Assembly: GCA_963802375.1 (NCBI GenBank) | Contig: CAWDIJ010000010.1 | Coordinates: 744,001-808,000, forward strand | DNA length: 64,000 bases | Origin: JACDAN01 sp963802375 | GTDB taxonomy: Bacteria > Actinomycetota > Thermoleophilia > Gaiellales > Gaiellaceae | Reading direction: 5' to 3' | Shown here: one piece after another, positions 56,929 to 64,000 of the stretch | Layout: the number at the start of each line of letters is the position of its first letter | How positions within the stretch are numbered: position 1 is the first letter of the stretch | Notes under the pieces: generated by a model | Told to the model about the DNA's origin: nothing | Databases searched by the model: none | What the model saw: the letters and a program-made list of their open reading frames with translations, nothing else | Made by a program: the position numbers and the translations under genes

Positions 56929-58347
56929 CTAGGCGTACGAGAGCTTGATCATGTCCGTGGTGCCGGGGAGGTTGACCGCGGTCCCAGCCGTGAGTACCAC
57001 CAGGTCGCCCTCGTCGAGCAGACCGGACTCGCGACCGGACTCGAGCGAACGAGCCCAGAGCTCCTCCACGTCGGCCGCCTGCGGCATCTGCATCGGCGTC
57101 ACGCCCCACTCGAGCGCCATGTGCTGGAGCGCGGAGGGGTGGTGGGAGAGACCGATGATCGGGCGGTGCGGGCGGAGCCTGGCGACGACGGACGCCGTCC
57201 GACCGGTGAACGTCGGGACGAGGATCGCCTTCGCGCCGAGCGTCTCCGCAAGGTCGCAAGCGGCGTTGGACATGGCCTGCCCGACCGTGGGCTCGTCGCC
57301 CGGCTGCGGAAACTGGTGCCGGTACTCGATGCTCGGCTCGATCGTCCGCGCGATTCGCTCCATCGTCCGAACGGCCTCGAGCGGGTAGCGGCCGATCGCC
57401 GTCTCCTCGGAGAGCATCAGCGCCGAGGTGCCGTCGAGGATCGCATTGGCGACGTCGCTCGCTTCGGCCCGCGTGGGCTCGGCGTGGTTGACCATCGACT
57501 CGAGCATCTGGGTCGCCGTGATCACCGGCTTTCCATGGTCGAGGGAGCCGAGGATGATCCGCTTCTGGAGCAGCGGGACGACCTCCACGCCGATCTCGAC
57601 GCCGAGGTCGCCGCGGGCGACCATGATCGCGTCCGCTTCCTCGAGGATCGCCGGCAGGGCGTCGATCGCCTCCGCCTTCTCGATCTTCGCGATCACATGC
57701 GCGCCGGCGCCCGCCTGCTTGATCAGCCCCTTCAGGTCGCGAACGTCGGCGGCCGAGCGGACGAATGAAAGTGCGACGAAATCCGCGCCGAGCTCGAGCG
57801 CGAACTCGAGGTCGTCGGTGTCCTTTCGGGTCAGGGCCGGGATGGGCACAGGAACGCCGGGAACGTTCACGCCCTTGTGGGAGCTGACCGTGCCGCCCAC
57901 GACGACGGCACAGCGCGCCCGGCCAGAAGTCACGCTCTCGACGCGGAGCCGGACGAGGCCGTCGTCAATCAGCACATCGTGGCCGGGCTGGAGCACCTGG
58001 CCGATCACCGCCGGCAGGACCGGCAGCTCTCCGTTGAGGCTCGCGTCGTCGCCGCCCGTGACCACGACCTCGTCCCCGTCGGCGAGCTCCATCGGCTCCC
58101 CGAGATCGCCGATCCGGAGCTTCGGCCCCTGGAGGTCCGCGATCAATGCGATCGGCCTGCCGACCTCGTCCTGGGCCGCACGGACCATGCGCGCGTACTC
58201 GGCGTGCTGCTCGTGCGTCCCGTGCGAGAAGTTGAGGCGGGCGCCGTCCATCCCGGCCCGGGCGAGCGCCAGGACCTGCTCAGGCGTCGCGCACGCCGGC
58301 CCCAGCGTGGCCACGATCTTCGTGCGGCGGGGCACCGGTGCGGGCAC
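56929..58347 (-). CDS. pyk: Pyruvate kinase
   Basis: Last step of glycolysis, phosphoenolpyruvate to pyruvate with ATP synthesis. It has 472 residues: RTKIVATLGPACATPEQVL, GMDGARLNFSHGTHEQH, ADLQGPKLRIG, the active-site block VIAKIEKAEAIDALPAILEEADAIMVARGDLGVE, and ITATQMLESMVNHAEPTRAEASDVANAILDGTSALMLSEETAIG. It clusters with enolase, the preceding step. Confidence 0.97.
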   Translation of the reverse strand: MPAPVPRRTKIVATLGPACATPEQVLALARAGMDGARLNFSHGTHEQHAEYARMVRAAQDEVGRPIALIADLQGPKLRIGDLGEPMELADGDEVVVTGGDDASLNGELPVLPAVIGQVLQPGHDVLIDDGLVRLRVESVTSGRARCAVVVGGTVSSHKGVNVPGVPVPIPALTRKDTDDLEFALELGADFVALSFVRSAADVRDLKGLIKQAGAGAHVIAKIEKAEAIDALPAILEEADAIMVARGDLGVEIGVEVVPLLQKRIILGSLDHGKPVITATQMLESMVNHAEPTRAEASDVANAILDGTSALMLSEETAIGRYPLEAVRTMERIARTIEPSIEYRHQFPQPGDEPTVGQAMSNAACDLAETLGAKAILVPTFTGRTASVVARLRPHRPIIGLSHHPSALQHMALEWGVTPMQMPQAADVEELWARSLESGRESGLLDEGDLVVLTAGTAVNLPGTTDMIKLSYA

Positions 58348-58352
58348 GACGT

Positions 58353-59117
58353 TCAGCGTAGCGCCAGCGGTGTCGCTCGCTCGTTCGTGCGCGAGCCGTC
58401 TTCTGCGGAGATCTCGAAGACGACGAGGCGGCCCGCCTGCGGCGACGACAGCTTGTAGGGAACGATGAAGCTGAAGGTCCCGCGCGTGCCGCTGCCGGAG
58501 GTGGCTGTCACGAAGTCTTCTTTCACGACCTTGTCGGCGGCATCGTGGAGCTCGTACTGGAACGTCGCCTCGAACGTGTTCGCCGTGCCCGTCACCTCGA
58601 AGCCGGGCTCAACCTCCTCGCCCGACAGCGGAGACTCGACCAGGATCGCAGGGGTCTCCTCCTCGAACGCCCCCCGTCCGACCGGCGGGTCTCCGTTGAA
58701 CGAGACGCGCTTCACCGAGTCGAACTGCGTCAGCGTGTAGACGAGCTGGGCGAGCGCCCGGCGATCGGTGAGCTCGGGATCGAGGTCGATCGAGGCCACT
58801 CCGCCGTCGATGGCGAGGCTGCGCAGCCTCGTCTCAGGCGGGATGGCCGTCGTCAGCTCGGTCTCGGTTCCCTCGAAGAGCTGGTGAACCGTGTTCGTAG
58901 CGATCGCAGGCCCGGTGATGATCCCGCGCTGCTCGGGCCAGACCTTCTCGTCCTGGAGGAAGTAGAGCGAGACGAGCGCCGGCGCCTCGCTCGGCACCGA
59001 CGAGGATGCCGTCTCGGTGACGGTCTCGCGGACGGTGACGGTCGTCGTGTCGTCGCCCCCGCAGCCGGCGGCCAGCAGGAGCGCTGCGAATGCGCTAAGG
59101 ACGGGCCTTGAAAGCAT
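58353..59117 (-). CDS. GerMN/Gmad2-domain lipoprotein
   Basis: A 254-residue exported lipoprotein: lipobox LLLAAGC, a Thr/Val linker (TTTVTVRETVTETASSSV), a GerMN domain (VSLYFLQDEKVWPEQRGI; LRSLAIDGGVASIDLDPEL; LVYTLTQFDSVKRVSFNGD), and a Gmad2 immunoglobulin-like domain (VESPLSGEEVEPGFEVTGTANTFEATFQYEL). These domains occur in spore-germination proteins but are common in non-sporulating actinobacteria. The ATG 59117 overlaps the end of eno by 23 bases. Confidence 0.9.
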   Translation of the reverse strand: MLSRPVLSAFAALLLAAGCGGDDTTTVTVRETVTETASSSVPSEAPALVSLYFLQDEKVWPEQRGIITGPAIATNTVHQLFEGTETELTTAIPPETRLRSLAIDGGVASIDLDPELTDRRALAQLVYTLTQFDSVKRVSFNGDPPVGRGAFEEETPAILVESPLSGEEVEPGFEVTGTANTFEATFQYELHDAADKVVKEDFVTATSGSGTRGTFSFIVPYKLSSPQAGRLVVFEISAEDGSRTNERATPLALR

Positions 59118-60369
59118 CCCAGCCGGGGTATTCGGCGTCTGCGCCGAGCTCCCCTTCGATCCGCAGCAGCTGGTTGTACTTGGAGGTGCGATCCGAGCGC
59201 GACGGCGCGCCGGCCTTGATCTGCCCCGCGTTGGTCGCAACGGCAAGATCGGCGATCGTCGTGTCCTCGGTCTCCCCCGAACGGTGAGAGATGACCGCCG
59301 TGTACCCGGCCGACCTAGCGAGCGCGATCGTCTCGAGCGTCTCGGTCAGCGTCCCGATCTGATTCACCTTCACGAGGATCGAGTTCGCGACGCCCTCCTC
59401 GATCCCGCGCCTCAGCCGTTCCACGTTCGTGACGAAGAGATCGTCGCCCACGAGCTGGACGCGGTCGCCGAGCCGCTCGGTCAGCGCCTTCCACGCCGTC
59501 CAGTCCTCTTCTGCGGCGCCGTCCTCGATCGAGACGATCGGATAGCGCTCGACCAGCTCGGCCCAGTAGTCGGGCAGCTGCTCGGGCGTCTGCTCGCGGC
59601 CCTCGAACCGGTAGCTCCCGTCTTCACCGACGAGCTCGGTCATCGCGGGGTCGAGCGCGATCGCGATCCGCTCGCGGTGGCCTGCGCGCTCGACGGCCTC
59701 GAGGATCGCCTCGATCGCCGCCTCGCTCGATTCGAAGTCCGGCGCGAAGCCGCCCTCGTCCCCGACCGCCGTGGCCAGGCCGCGCTCGTCAAGGAGCTTC
59801 TTCAGCGTGTGGAACGTCTCGACCGCGATCCGGAGCGCCTCCGAGAAGCTCTCGGCGCCGCCCGGGACGATCATGAACTCCTGGAGGTCGAGCGAGTTGT
59901 CCGCGTGCGCCCCGCCGTTGACCACGTTCAGCATCGGCACCGGGAGCACGTGCGCCTCGGGCCCGCCGATCCAGTTGTAGAGCGGCACGCCGGCTTCCGC
60001 GGCAGCTGCCTTGGCGACCGCGAGGGAGACGCCGAGGATGGCGTTCGCCCCGAGCCGGGCCTTGTTGTCGGTTCCGTCGAGGATCACGAGCGCGGAGTCG
60101 ACGGCGGCCTGATCCGCCGGGTCGAGCCCGCGAATCGCCTGTGCGATCTCCGTGACGACGTTCTCGACCGCCTTCGTGACCCCCCTGCCGAGCCACGCAG
60201 ACGAGTCCCCGTCCCGGAGCTCGACCGCCTCGAACTGCCCGGTCGAGGCCCCCGAGGGCACCGCGGCCCGGCCGCGCGCTCCGGACCCGAGCACCACCTC
60301 GACCTCGACGGTGGGGTTGCCCCTGGAGTCGAGGATCGTGCGGGCGTGAACGCTGTGGATGGGACTCAG
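59095..60369 (-). CDS. eno: Enolase, CTG start overlapping mazG stop
   Basis: Converts 2-phosphoglycerate to phosphoenolpyruvate. It has 424 residues. The N-terminus ARTILDSRGNPTVEVEV is present only upstream of the first canonical codon; family motifs AAVPSGASTGQFEA, MLNVVNGGAHADNS, GDEGGFAPD, IEDGAAEEDW, LVGDDLFVTN, VKVNQIGTLTET and SHRSGETEDTTIADLAV follow. CTG 60369 (S-P-I-H-S-V-H-A-R) overlaps the mazG TGA as CTGA and gives the normal enolase length. GTG 60297 would remove the essential DSRGNPT strand. Confidence 0.97.
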   Translation of the reverse strand: MSPIHSVHARTILDSRGNPTVEVEVVLGSGARGRAAVPSGASTGQFEAVELRDGDSSAWLGRGVTKAVENVVTEIAQAIRGLDPADQAAVDSALVILDGTDNKARLGANAILGVSLAVAKAAAAEAGVPLYNWIGGPEAHVLPVPMLNVVNGGAHADNSLDLQEFMIVPGGAESFSEALRIAVETFHTLKKLLDERGLATAVGDEGGFAPDFESSEAAIEAILEAVERAGHRERIAIALDPAMTELVGEDGSYRFEGREQTPEQLPDYWAELVERYPIVSIEDGAAEEDWTAWKALTERLGDRVQLVGDDLFVTNVERLRRGIEEGVANSILVKVNQIGTLTETLETIALARSAGYTAVISHRSGETEDTTIADLAVATNAGQIKAGAPSRSDRTSKYNQLLRIEGELGADAEYPGWDAFKARP

Positions 60370-61175
60370 CGGAACTCCTCCTTCGCGGCGTCGAAGTATC
60401 GGTCTTTCTCGTCGAGCGCGAGCGTGTTGAAGTCCTTGCCCTCTGCCGCTGCGAGCTCCGCCGCCCGCTCGACGCGGTCCGCGAAGCGCCGGGACATGGC
60501 GCGCAGCGCCAGCTCGGGGTCGACGTTCAGCCGCCGCGCGACGTTGACGGCGGCGAAGAGGACATCTCCGAGCTCCTCGAAGACGTGGGCGTCCGGCTCG
60601 GCCTCGGGCGCCGGCTCGCCGGCCTCGGCGATTGCTTCGCGAAGCTCGCGCAGCTCATCCTCGAGGTCGGCCAGCGCGCCGGCGGCATCGGGATACTCGA
60701 AGTCGATCGCGGCGGCGCGCCGCTGGAGCTTCCGGGCGTAGAGCAGCGCCGGAAGCGTCTCGGGGACGTGGTGGAAGGTCCCCTCGCGGCTCTCCTGCTC
60801 GGCCTTGATCCGCTCCCAGTTCTCGCGCACCCTGCCGGGCGTGTCCGCCGCTTCCTCGCCGAAGACGTGCGGGTGGCGGCGCACGAGCTTCTGCTCGACC
60901 CCGCGCGCCACCGACTCGAGCGAGCCGGCGCCGCGCTCCTGGAGGAGCAGCGCCAGGAAGTAGGTCTGGAAGAGCAGGTCGCCGAGCTCGTCCTCGAGCT
61001 TGGCGTCATCTCGCGCAAGGGCCGCGTCGGCGACCTCGTAAGCCTCCTCGACCGTGTGCGGGACTATCGTTCGCGCGGTCTGCTCGCGATCCCACGGGCA
61101 GTCGCGCCGCAGGCGCTCGGTCAGGCGCTGGAGATCGAGAAGGGCTTCGGCGAGAGAGTCGCTTGAACTAGCCAG
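60366..61175 (-). CDS. mazG: MazG nucleoside triphosphate pyrophosphohydrolase, probable CTG start
   Basis: House-cleaning pyrophosphatase for abnormal NTPs. Two MazG domains: LLDLQRLTERLRRDCPWDREQT with HTVEEAYEVADA and LEDELGDLLFQTYFLAL, then FEYPDAAGALADLEDELRELREA with HVFEELGDVLFAAVNVAR. The upstream in-frame sequence before the first canonical start (GTG 60911) contains the whole first domain. CTG 61175 (L-A-S-S-S-D) overlaps the end of the foldase gene and gives 269 residues, normal for the family. It is coupled to eno. Confidence 0.93.
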   Translation of the reverse strand: MASSSDSLAEALLDLQRLTERLRRDCPWDREQTARTIVPHTVEEAYEVADAALARDDAKLEDELGDLLFQTYFLALLLQERGAGSLESVARGVEQKLVRRHPHVFGEEAADTPGRVRENWERIKAEQESREGTFHHVPETLPALLYARKLQRRAAAIDFEYPDAAGALADLEDELRELREAIAEAGEPAPEAEPDAHVFEELGDVLFAAVNVARRLNVDPELALRAMSRRFADRVERAAELAAAEGKDFNTLALDEKDRYFDAAKEEFR

Positions 61176-62175
61176 TGGCCGGTTCTTCGGCGGCCGGCTT
61201 CGGCTTGTAGCCGGTCTGGTACGTCGTCTCGCCCTCGAGGTCCTTGCGCATCTCGGTGACCCACTTCTCCATCTCCTTGTTCCGGTTCTCCTGGAGGAGC
61301 TGCTGCCGGATCGCTTCCTGGACCTGAGGGAAGGGCGTGGACTGGCTCTTCTTCACGGGGCCGAGCGCCTGGATGATGTGCCAGCCGTATTGCGTCTTCA
61401 CGGGCTTGGAGATCCCGTTGTCGCCGATCGTGAAGGCCGTCTGCTCGAACTCGGGGACGAGCTGGCCCTTCGTCGCCGTCATCTTCCCGCCCTGGTTCTT
61501 CGAGGCCGGGTCCTGGGAGTGCTCCTTCGCGATTGCCTGCCAGCTGCCGCCGCCCTTGAGCTGTCCATAGAGGTCGTCGGCCTTCGCCTTCTCCTTGACG
61601 AGGACGTGGCGAACCTGGCGCGTCTCGGGCGTCCCGTACTGCGCCTTGTTCTTGTCGTAGTACGTCTTGACCTGCTCGTCGGAGACCTTCACTTCCTTCG
61701 TGACCTTGTTGAAGATCGCCTCCTGCACGAGGTTCGCGCGGATGATGTCGCTCGCCTGCTCGGGGCTCAGGCCCTGAGTCTTGAGCTCGGCGTCGAACTT
61801 CTCCTTGTCACCCTGGTGGCGCTCCTTGACGTACTGGTCGATTCGCTTGTCGACGGCCTCGTCGCTGACGTCGATGTCGAGCTCGTCGGCCTTGACCTCG
61901 AACTGGGTGCGCTGGATGAGGAAGCGCATCGCCTGGTCGCGGAGCTGCACGTACTCGGGTGTGCCGACTTTCGGGAACGGCCGCTTCTGCGCGTCGTAGC
62001 TGCGCTTCGCGTACGTGATCAGGTCGTCGAACTCGGACTTCGGGATCGACTGGTCGCCGACGACCGCAACGGAGTTCGACGGCACCGCATCGGAGCCGCC
62101 GTCGTCGCTGCCGCAGCCCACCGCGAATACGGCGAGCCCGAGGGCGAGGAAGAGTGTCGAGAAGACCCGTTTCAT
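61168..62175 (-). CDS. PrsA/SurA-type peptidyl-prolyl isomerase lipoprotein
   Basis: A 335-residue exported foldase: signal and lipobox (LFLALGLAVFAVGC), a SurA-like N-terminal region (VAVVGDQSIPKSEFDDLITYAKRSY), then one parvulin domain (ETRQVRHVLVKEKAKADDLYGQLKGGGSWQAIAKEHSQDPASKNQGGKM... KPVKTQYGWHIIQALG). It probably assists folding of secreted proteins. It lies between mfd (15-base gap) and mazG. Confidence 0.92.
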   Translation of the reverse strand: MKRVFSTLFLALGLAVFAVGCGSDDGGSDAVPSNSVAVVGDQSIPKSEFDDLITYAKRSYDAQKRPFPKVGTPEYVQLRDQAMRFLIQRTQFEVKADELDIDVSDEAVDKRIDQYVKERHQGDKEKFDAELKTQGLSPEQASDIIRANLVQEAIFNKVTKEVKVSDEQVKTYYDKNKAQYGTPETRQVRHVLVKEKAKADDLYGQLKGGGSWQAIAKEHSQDPASKNQGGKMTATKGQLVPEFEQTAFTIGDNGISKPVKTQYGWHIIQALGPVKKSQSTPFPQVQEAIRQQLLQENRNKEMEKWVTEMRKDLEGETTYQTGYKPKPAAEEPATG

Positions 62176-62190
62176 GAAAAACGCGCCGAC

Positions 62191-64000
62191 CTATGCTGCG
62201 CGACGCGTGTCGAGAATAGCATCGACCAAACGCACCGCCCCCTTGAATACATCGTCTCTTAACGAGATTTCATGTCGCGCTGTGGTGTAGACGGCGGTGT
62301 CGATTCGGCTCCGGAGCTCGCGCAGCTCTCCCGAGCCGAGAACAAGCGGTCCGACGGTCGCCCGCCCCGCTCGGAAGACCAGATAGTCGGCGCCCAGCCG
62401 GGCGACCTTGATCCTTACTTCTTGAATTGCAAACAGGTTCTCGACCGGTTCCGGCAGTGGGCCGAAGCGGTCGATCGTGGCCGCCTCCAGCTCGCGCAAC
62501 TCGTCCTCCGTCTCGGAGAGTGCGAGCCGGCGGTGGAGGTCGATCCGCATCGCCTCGGAGTCGATGTAGGTGTTCGGGACGTAGGCGTCGACCCGGGCGT
62601 CGACACGCACCGGTCTGGCGGTGGGGCGCCGCTCGCCCGAAAGCTCCGCGACCGCTTCACCGAGCAGCTCGACGTAGAGCTCGAACCCCAGCGCGGCGAC
62701 GTGGCCCGACTGCTCGGCTCCGAGGAGGTCGCCCGCGCCGCGAATCTCGAGGTCCCGCATCGCGATCGCGAACCCCGCGCCGAGCTCGGTGTGGTCGGCC
62801 AGCGTCGCGAGGCGTGCGCGGGCCTCCGGGGTCAGCTCTGAAGCGTCCGGATAGAACAGGTACGCGTGGGCCAGCTCGTCGGAGCGGCCCACCCGCCCGC
62901 GGATCTGGTACAGCTGCGCGAGGCCCAGCGCGTCCGCCCGCTCGACGATCAGCGTGTTCGCCTGCGGGATGTCGAGCCCCGACTCGATGATCGTCGTCGA
63001 GACGAGGACGTCCGCGTCGCCGCGCAGGAACGACAGCATCCGGTCCTCGAGCCCCTTTTCACGCATCTGGCCGTGGGCCACGACGACGCGGACGTCGGGA
63101 ACGAGCGCCTGGAGCCAGGCGGCGCGCTCCTCGATCGTCTCGACGCGGTTGTGCAGGAAGAACCCCTGTCCCCCGCGCGCGACCTCCCGTTCGATGGCCT
63201 GCTTGATCAGGTCCTCGTCGAACTCACCGACGTGTGTGCGGATCGGGCGGCGCCCCTCGGGCGGGGTCTCGATGATCGAGATGTCGCGCAAGCCGGAGAG
63301 CGACATGTGGAGCGTGCGCGGGATCGGCGTCGCCGTCAGCGCGAGCACGTCGACCTCCAGCCGCAGCTGGCGGAGCAGCTCCTTCTGGGCCACGCCGAAG
63401 CGCTGCTCCTCGTCCACGATCACGAGCCCGAGGTCCTTGGGAATCACGTCTCGGGAGAGGACGCGATGCGTCCCGATCAGGACGTCCACCTTGCCCTCCG
63501 CGAAGTCGGCGAGCACCTGCTTGGTCTCCTTGACGCTGCGGAAGCGCGAGATCATCTCGACGCGGAGCGGGAAGTCGCGGTAGCGCTCGCGAAAGGTGTT
63601 CCAGTGCTGCTGCGCGAGCACCGTCGTGGGGACGAGCATCAGGGTCTGCTTGCCGTTCAGCGCGACCGCGAAGGCCGCCCGGACGGCGACCTCCGTCTTG
63701 CCGAAGCCGACGTCGCCGCAGACGAGGCGATCCATCGGCCGCGGCGTCTCCAGGTCCTCCTTGACCGCTTCGATCGCGACGCGCTGGTCGTCGGTCTCCT
63801 GGTACGGGAAGCTCGCCTCGAGCTGCTCGAGATACTCGTGGTCGAGGTCGTACGCGACGCCGGGCGCCTGCTGCCGCTCGGCGTAGAGGCGGAGGAGCTC
63901 GCCGGCCAGCTCGCGGATCCCCTCCCGGGCGCGGCTCTTGAGCAGCTGCCACGCCTTCCCACCGAGCTTGGAGAGGGCCGGCGCGCCGCCGTTCGATCCG
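62191..64000 (-). CDS. mfd: Transcription-repair coupling factor Mfd, N-terminus cut by window edge
   Basis: Displaces RNA polymerase stalled at lesions and recruits the excision machinery. About 602 C-terminal residues are visible. They show the end of the RNA-polymerase-interaction domain (VAYDLDHEYLEQLEASFPYQETDDQ), the translocase motifs LVCGDVGFGKTEVAVRAAF, IVDEEQRFGVAQKE, LTATPIPRTLHMSLSGLRD, TTIIESGLDIPQANTLIVERAD and YQIRGRVGRSD, the TRG region, and the C-terminal inhibitory domain. The frame is open to the window end. It is the head of the mfd-foldase-mazG-eno run. Confidence 0.96.
   Translation of the reverse strand, partial: GSNGGAPALSKLGGKAWQLLKSRAREGIRELAGELLRLYAERQQAPGVAYDLDHEYLEQLEASFPYQETDDQRVAIEAVKEDLETPRPMDRLVCGDVGFGKTEVAVRAAFAVALNGKQTLMLVPTTVLAQQHWNTFRERYRDFPLRVEMISRFRSVKETKQVLADFAEGKVDVLIGTHRVLSRDVIPKDLGLVIVDEEQRFGVAQKELLRQLRLEVDVLALTATPIPRTLHMSLSGLRDISIIETPPEGRRPIRTHVGEFDEDLIKQAIEREVARGGQGFFLHNRVETIEERAAWLQALVPDVRVVVAHGQMREKGLEDRMLSFLRGDADVLVSTTIIESGLDIPQANTLIVERADALGLAQLYQIRGRVGRSDELAHAYLFYPDASELTPEARARLATLADHTELGAGFAIAMRDLEIRGAGDLLGAEQSGHVAALGFELYVELLGEAVAELSGERRPTARPVRVDARVDAYVPNTYIDSEAMRIDLHRRLALSETEDELRELEAATIDRFGPLPEPVENLFAIQEVRIKVARLGADYLVFRAGRATVGPLVLGSGELRELRSRIDTAVYTTARHEISLRDDVFKGAVRLVDAILDTRRAA

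Noticed and set aside
58353..59117. GerMN lipoprotein as evidence for sporulation
   Set aside because: This domain pair is common in non-sporulating actinobacteria and no sporulation operon is present.
59017..60741. 574-codon plus-strand ORF opposite eno and mazG
   Set aside because: Shadow; enolase motifs are continuous on the minus strand.
1..64000. Prophage, insertion sequence, CRISPR array, tRNA or rRNA genes
   Set aside because: No transposase, integrase, phage structural protein, regular repeat array, or cloverleaf/rRNA sequence was recognised on either strand.

Overview
The window is GC-rich DNA from a bacterial chromosome. Gene content and order point to a high-GC actinobacterium, most likely of the Thermoleophilia type (Gaiella/Solirubrobacter relatives). 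The evidence is a paired AddAB-type helicase-nuclease, a class III cyclase fused to an AAA ATPase, dodecins, a poxvirus-type topoisomerase IB, a DUF501-ftsB-eno-mazG-mfd cluster, and many leaderless genes with a TANNNT box 6-12 bases before the start codon. The lineage is inference from gene content; no rRNA or tRNA is present. The GC-rich sequence is almost gap-free and shows no phage, insertion-sequence transposase or CRISPR array. Layout: 1-5046 holds an AddA-like helicase (cut by the window edge) and AddB, overlapping by 4 bases. 5129-12657 holds a zinc-ribbon protein, topoisomerase IB, an isocitrate-dehydrogenase-family enzyme, the three-gene proton-translocating transhydrogenase (pntB carries a frameshift), an ornithine-cyclodeaminase-family enzyme, an acetyltransferase and a VOC protein. 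12654-35728 is a long, mostly minus-strand housekeeping block. Read in the direction of transcription it is rsmD-coaD-coiled-coil protein-phosphoesterase-yceD / rpmF-acpP-rnc-smc-ftsY / ffh-rpsP-khpA-rimM-trmD-lepB-rplS-rnhB-yraN-methyltransferase-comM-dprA-FAD oxidase. It is interrupted by plus-strand inserts: an ABC-F gene between yceD and rpmF, a small uncertain ORF between smc and ftsY, and a cyclase-ATPase plus three dodecin-like genes between ftsY and ffh. 35725-42786 holds a broken vapC with its vapB, recG, a CorC-type transporter, an SOS-type radical SAM protein, and a response regulator with a degenerate histidine kinase. 42831-51000 holds a flavoprotein, a VOC dioxygenase, ferredoxin, a divergent receiver, a DUF309-NUDIX fusion, a small cytochrome c maturation module (tlpA-ccmH-ccdA), an L,D-transpeptidase and a membrane spermidine-synthase-like protein. 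51026-56858 holds a GAF/RsbU phosphatase, small membrane proteins, a MerR-HTH/receiver fusion, DUF501 and ftsB. 56929-64000 holds pyk, a germination-type lipoprotein, eno, mazG, a PrsA/SurA-type foldase and mfd (cut by the right edge). The main unexpected observations are as follows. (1) CTG start codons are likely for eno, recG, mazG, trmD and rnc; eno and recG show a CTGA overlap with the upstream stop codon, exactly like the ATGA and GTGA overlaps elsewhere in the window. (2) Four intergenic elements of 120-170 bp fold into long imperfect hairpins; three have clear terminal inverted repeats. Two of them (30874-31042 and 43851-44020) are diverged copies that keep pairing by compensatory changes. 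The other two (40937-41094 and 56372-56492) share an internal loop with AGGACGCAG on both strands. (3) Two paired-palindrome elements carry GTAACAN/CTGTTAC-type 15-mers, one pair lying inside the 5' end of ccmH. (4) An ABC-F gene has a four-codon upstream ORF whose stop runs into a hairpin next to the Shine-Dalgarno. Two frameshifts (pntB, vapC) may be real or sequence errors.
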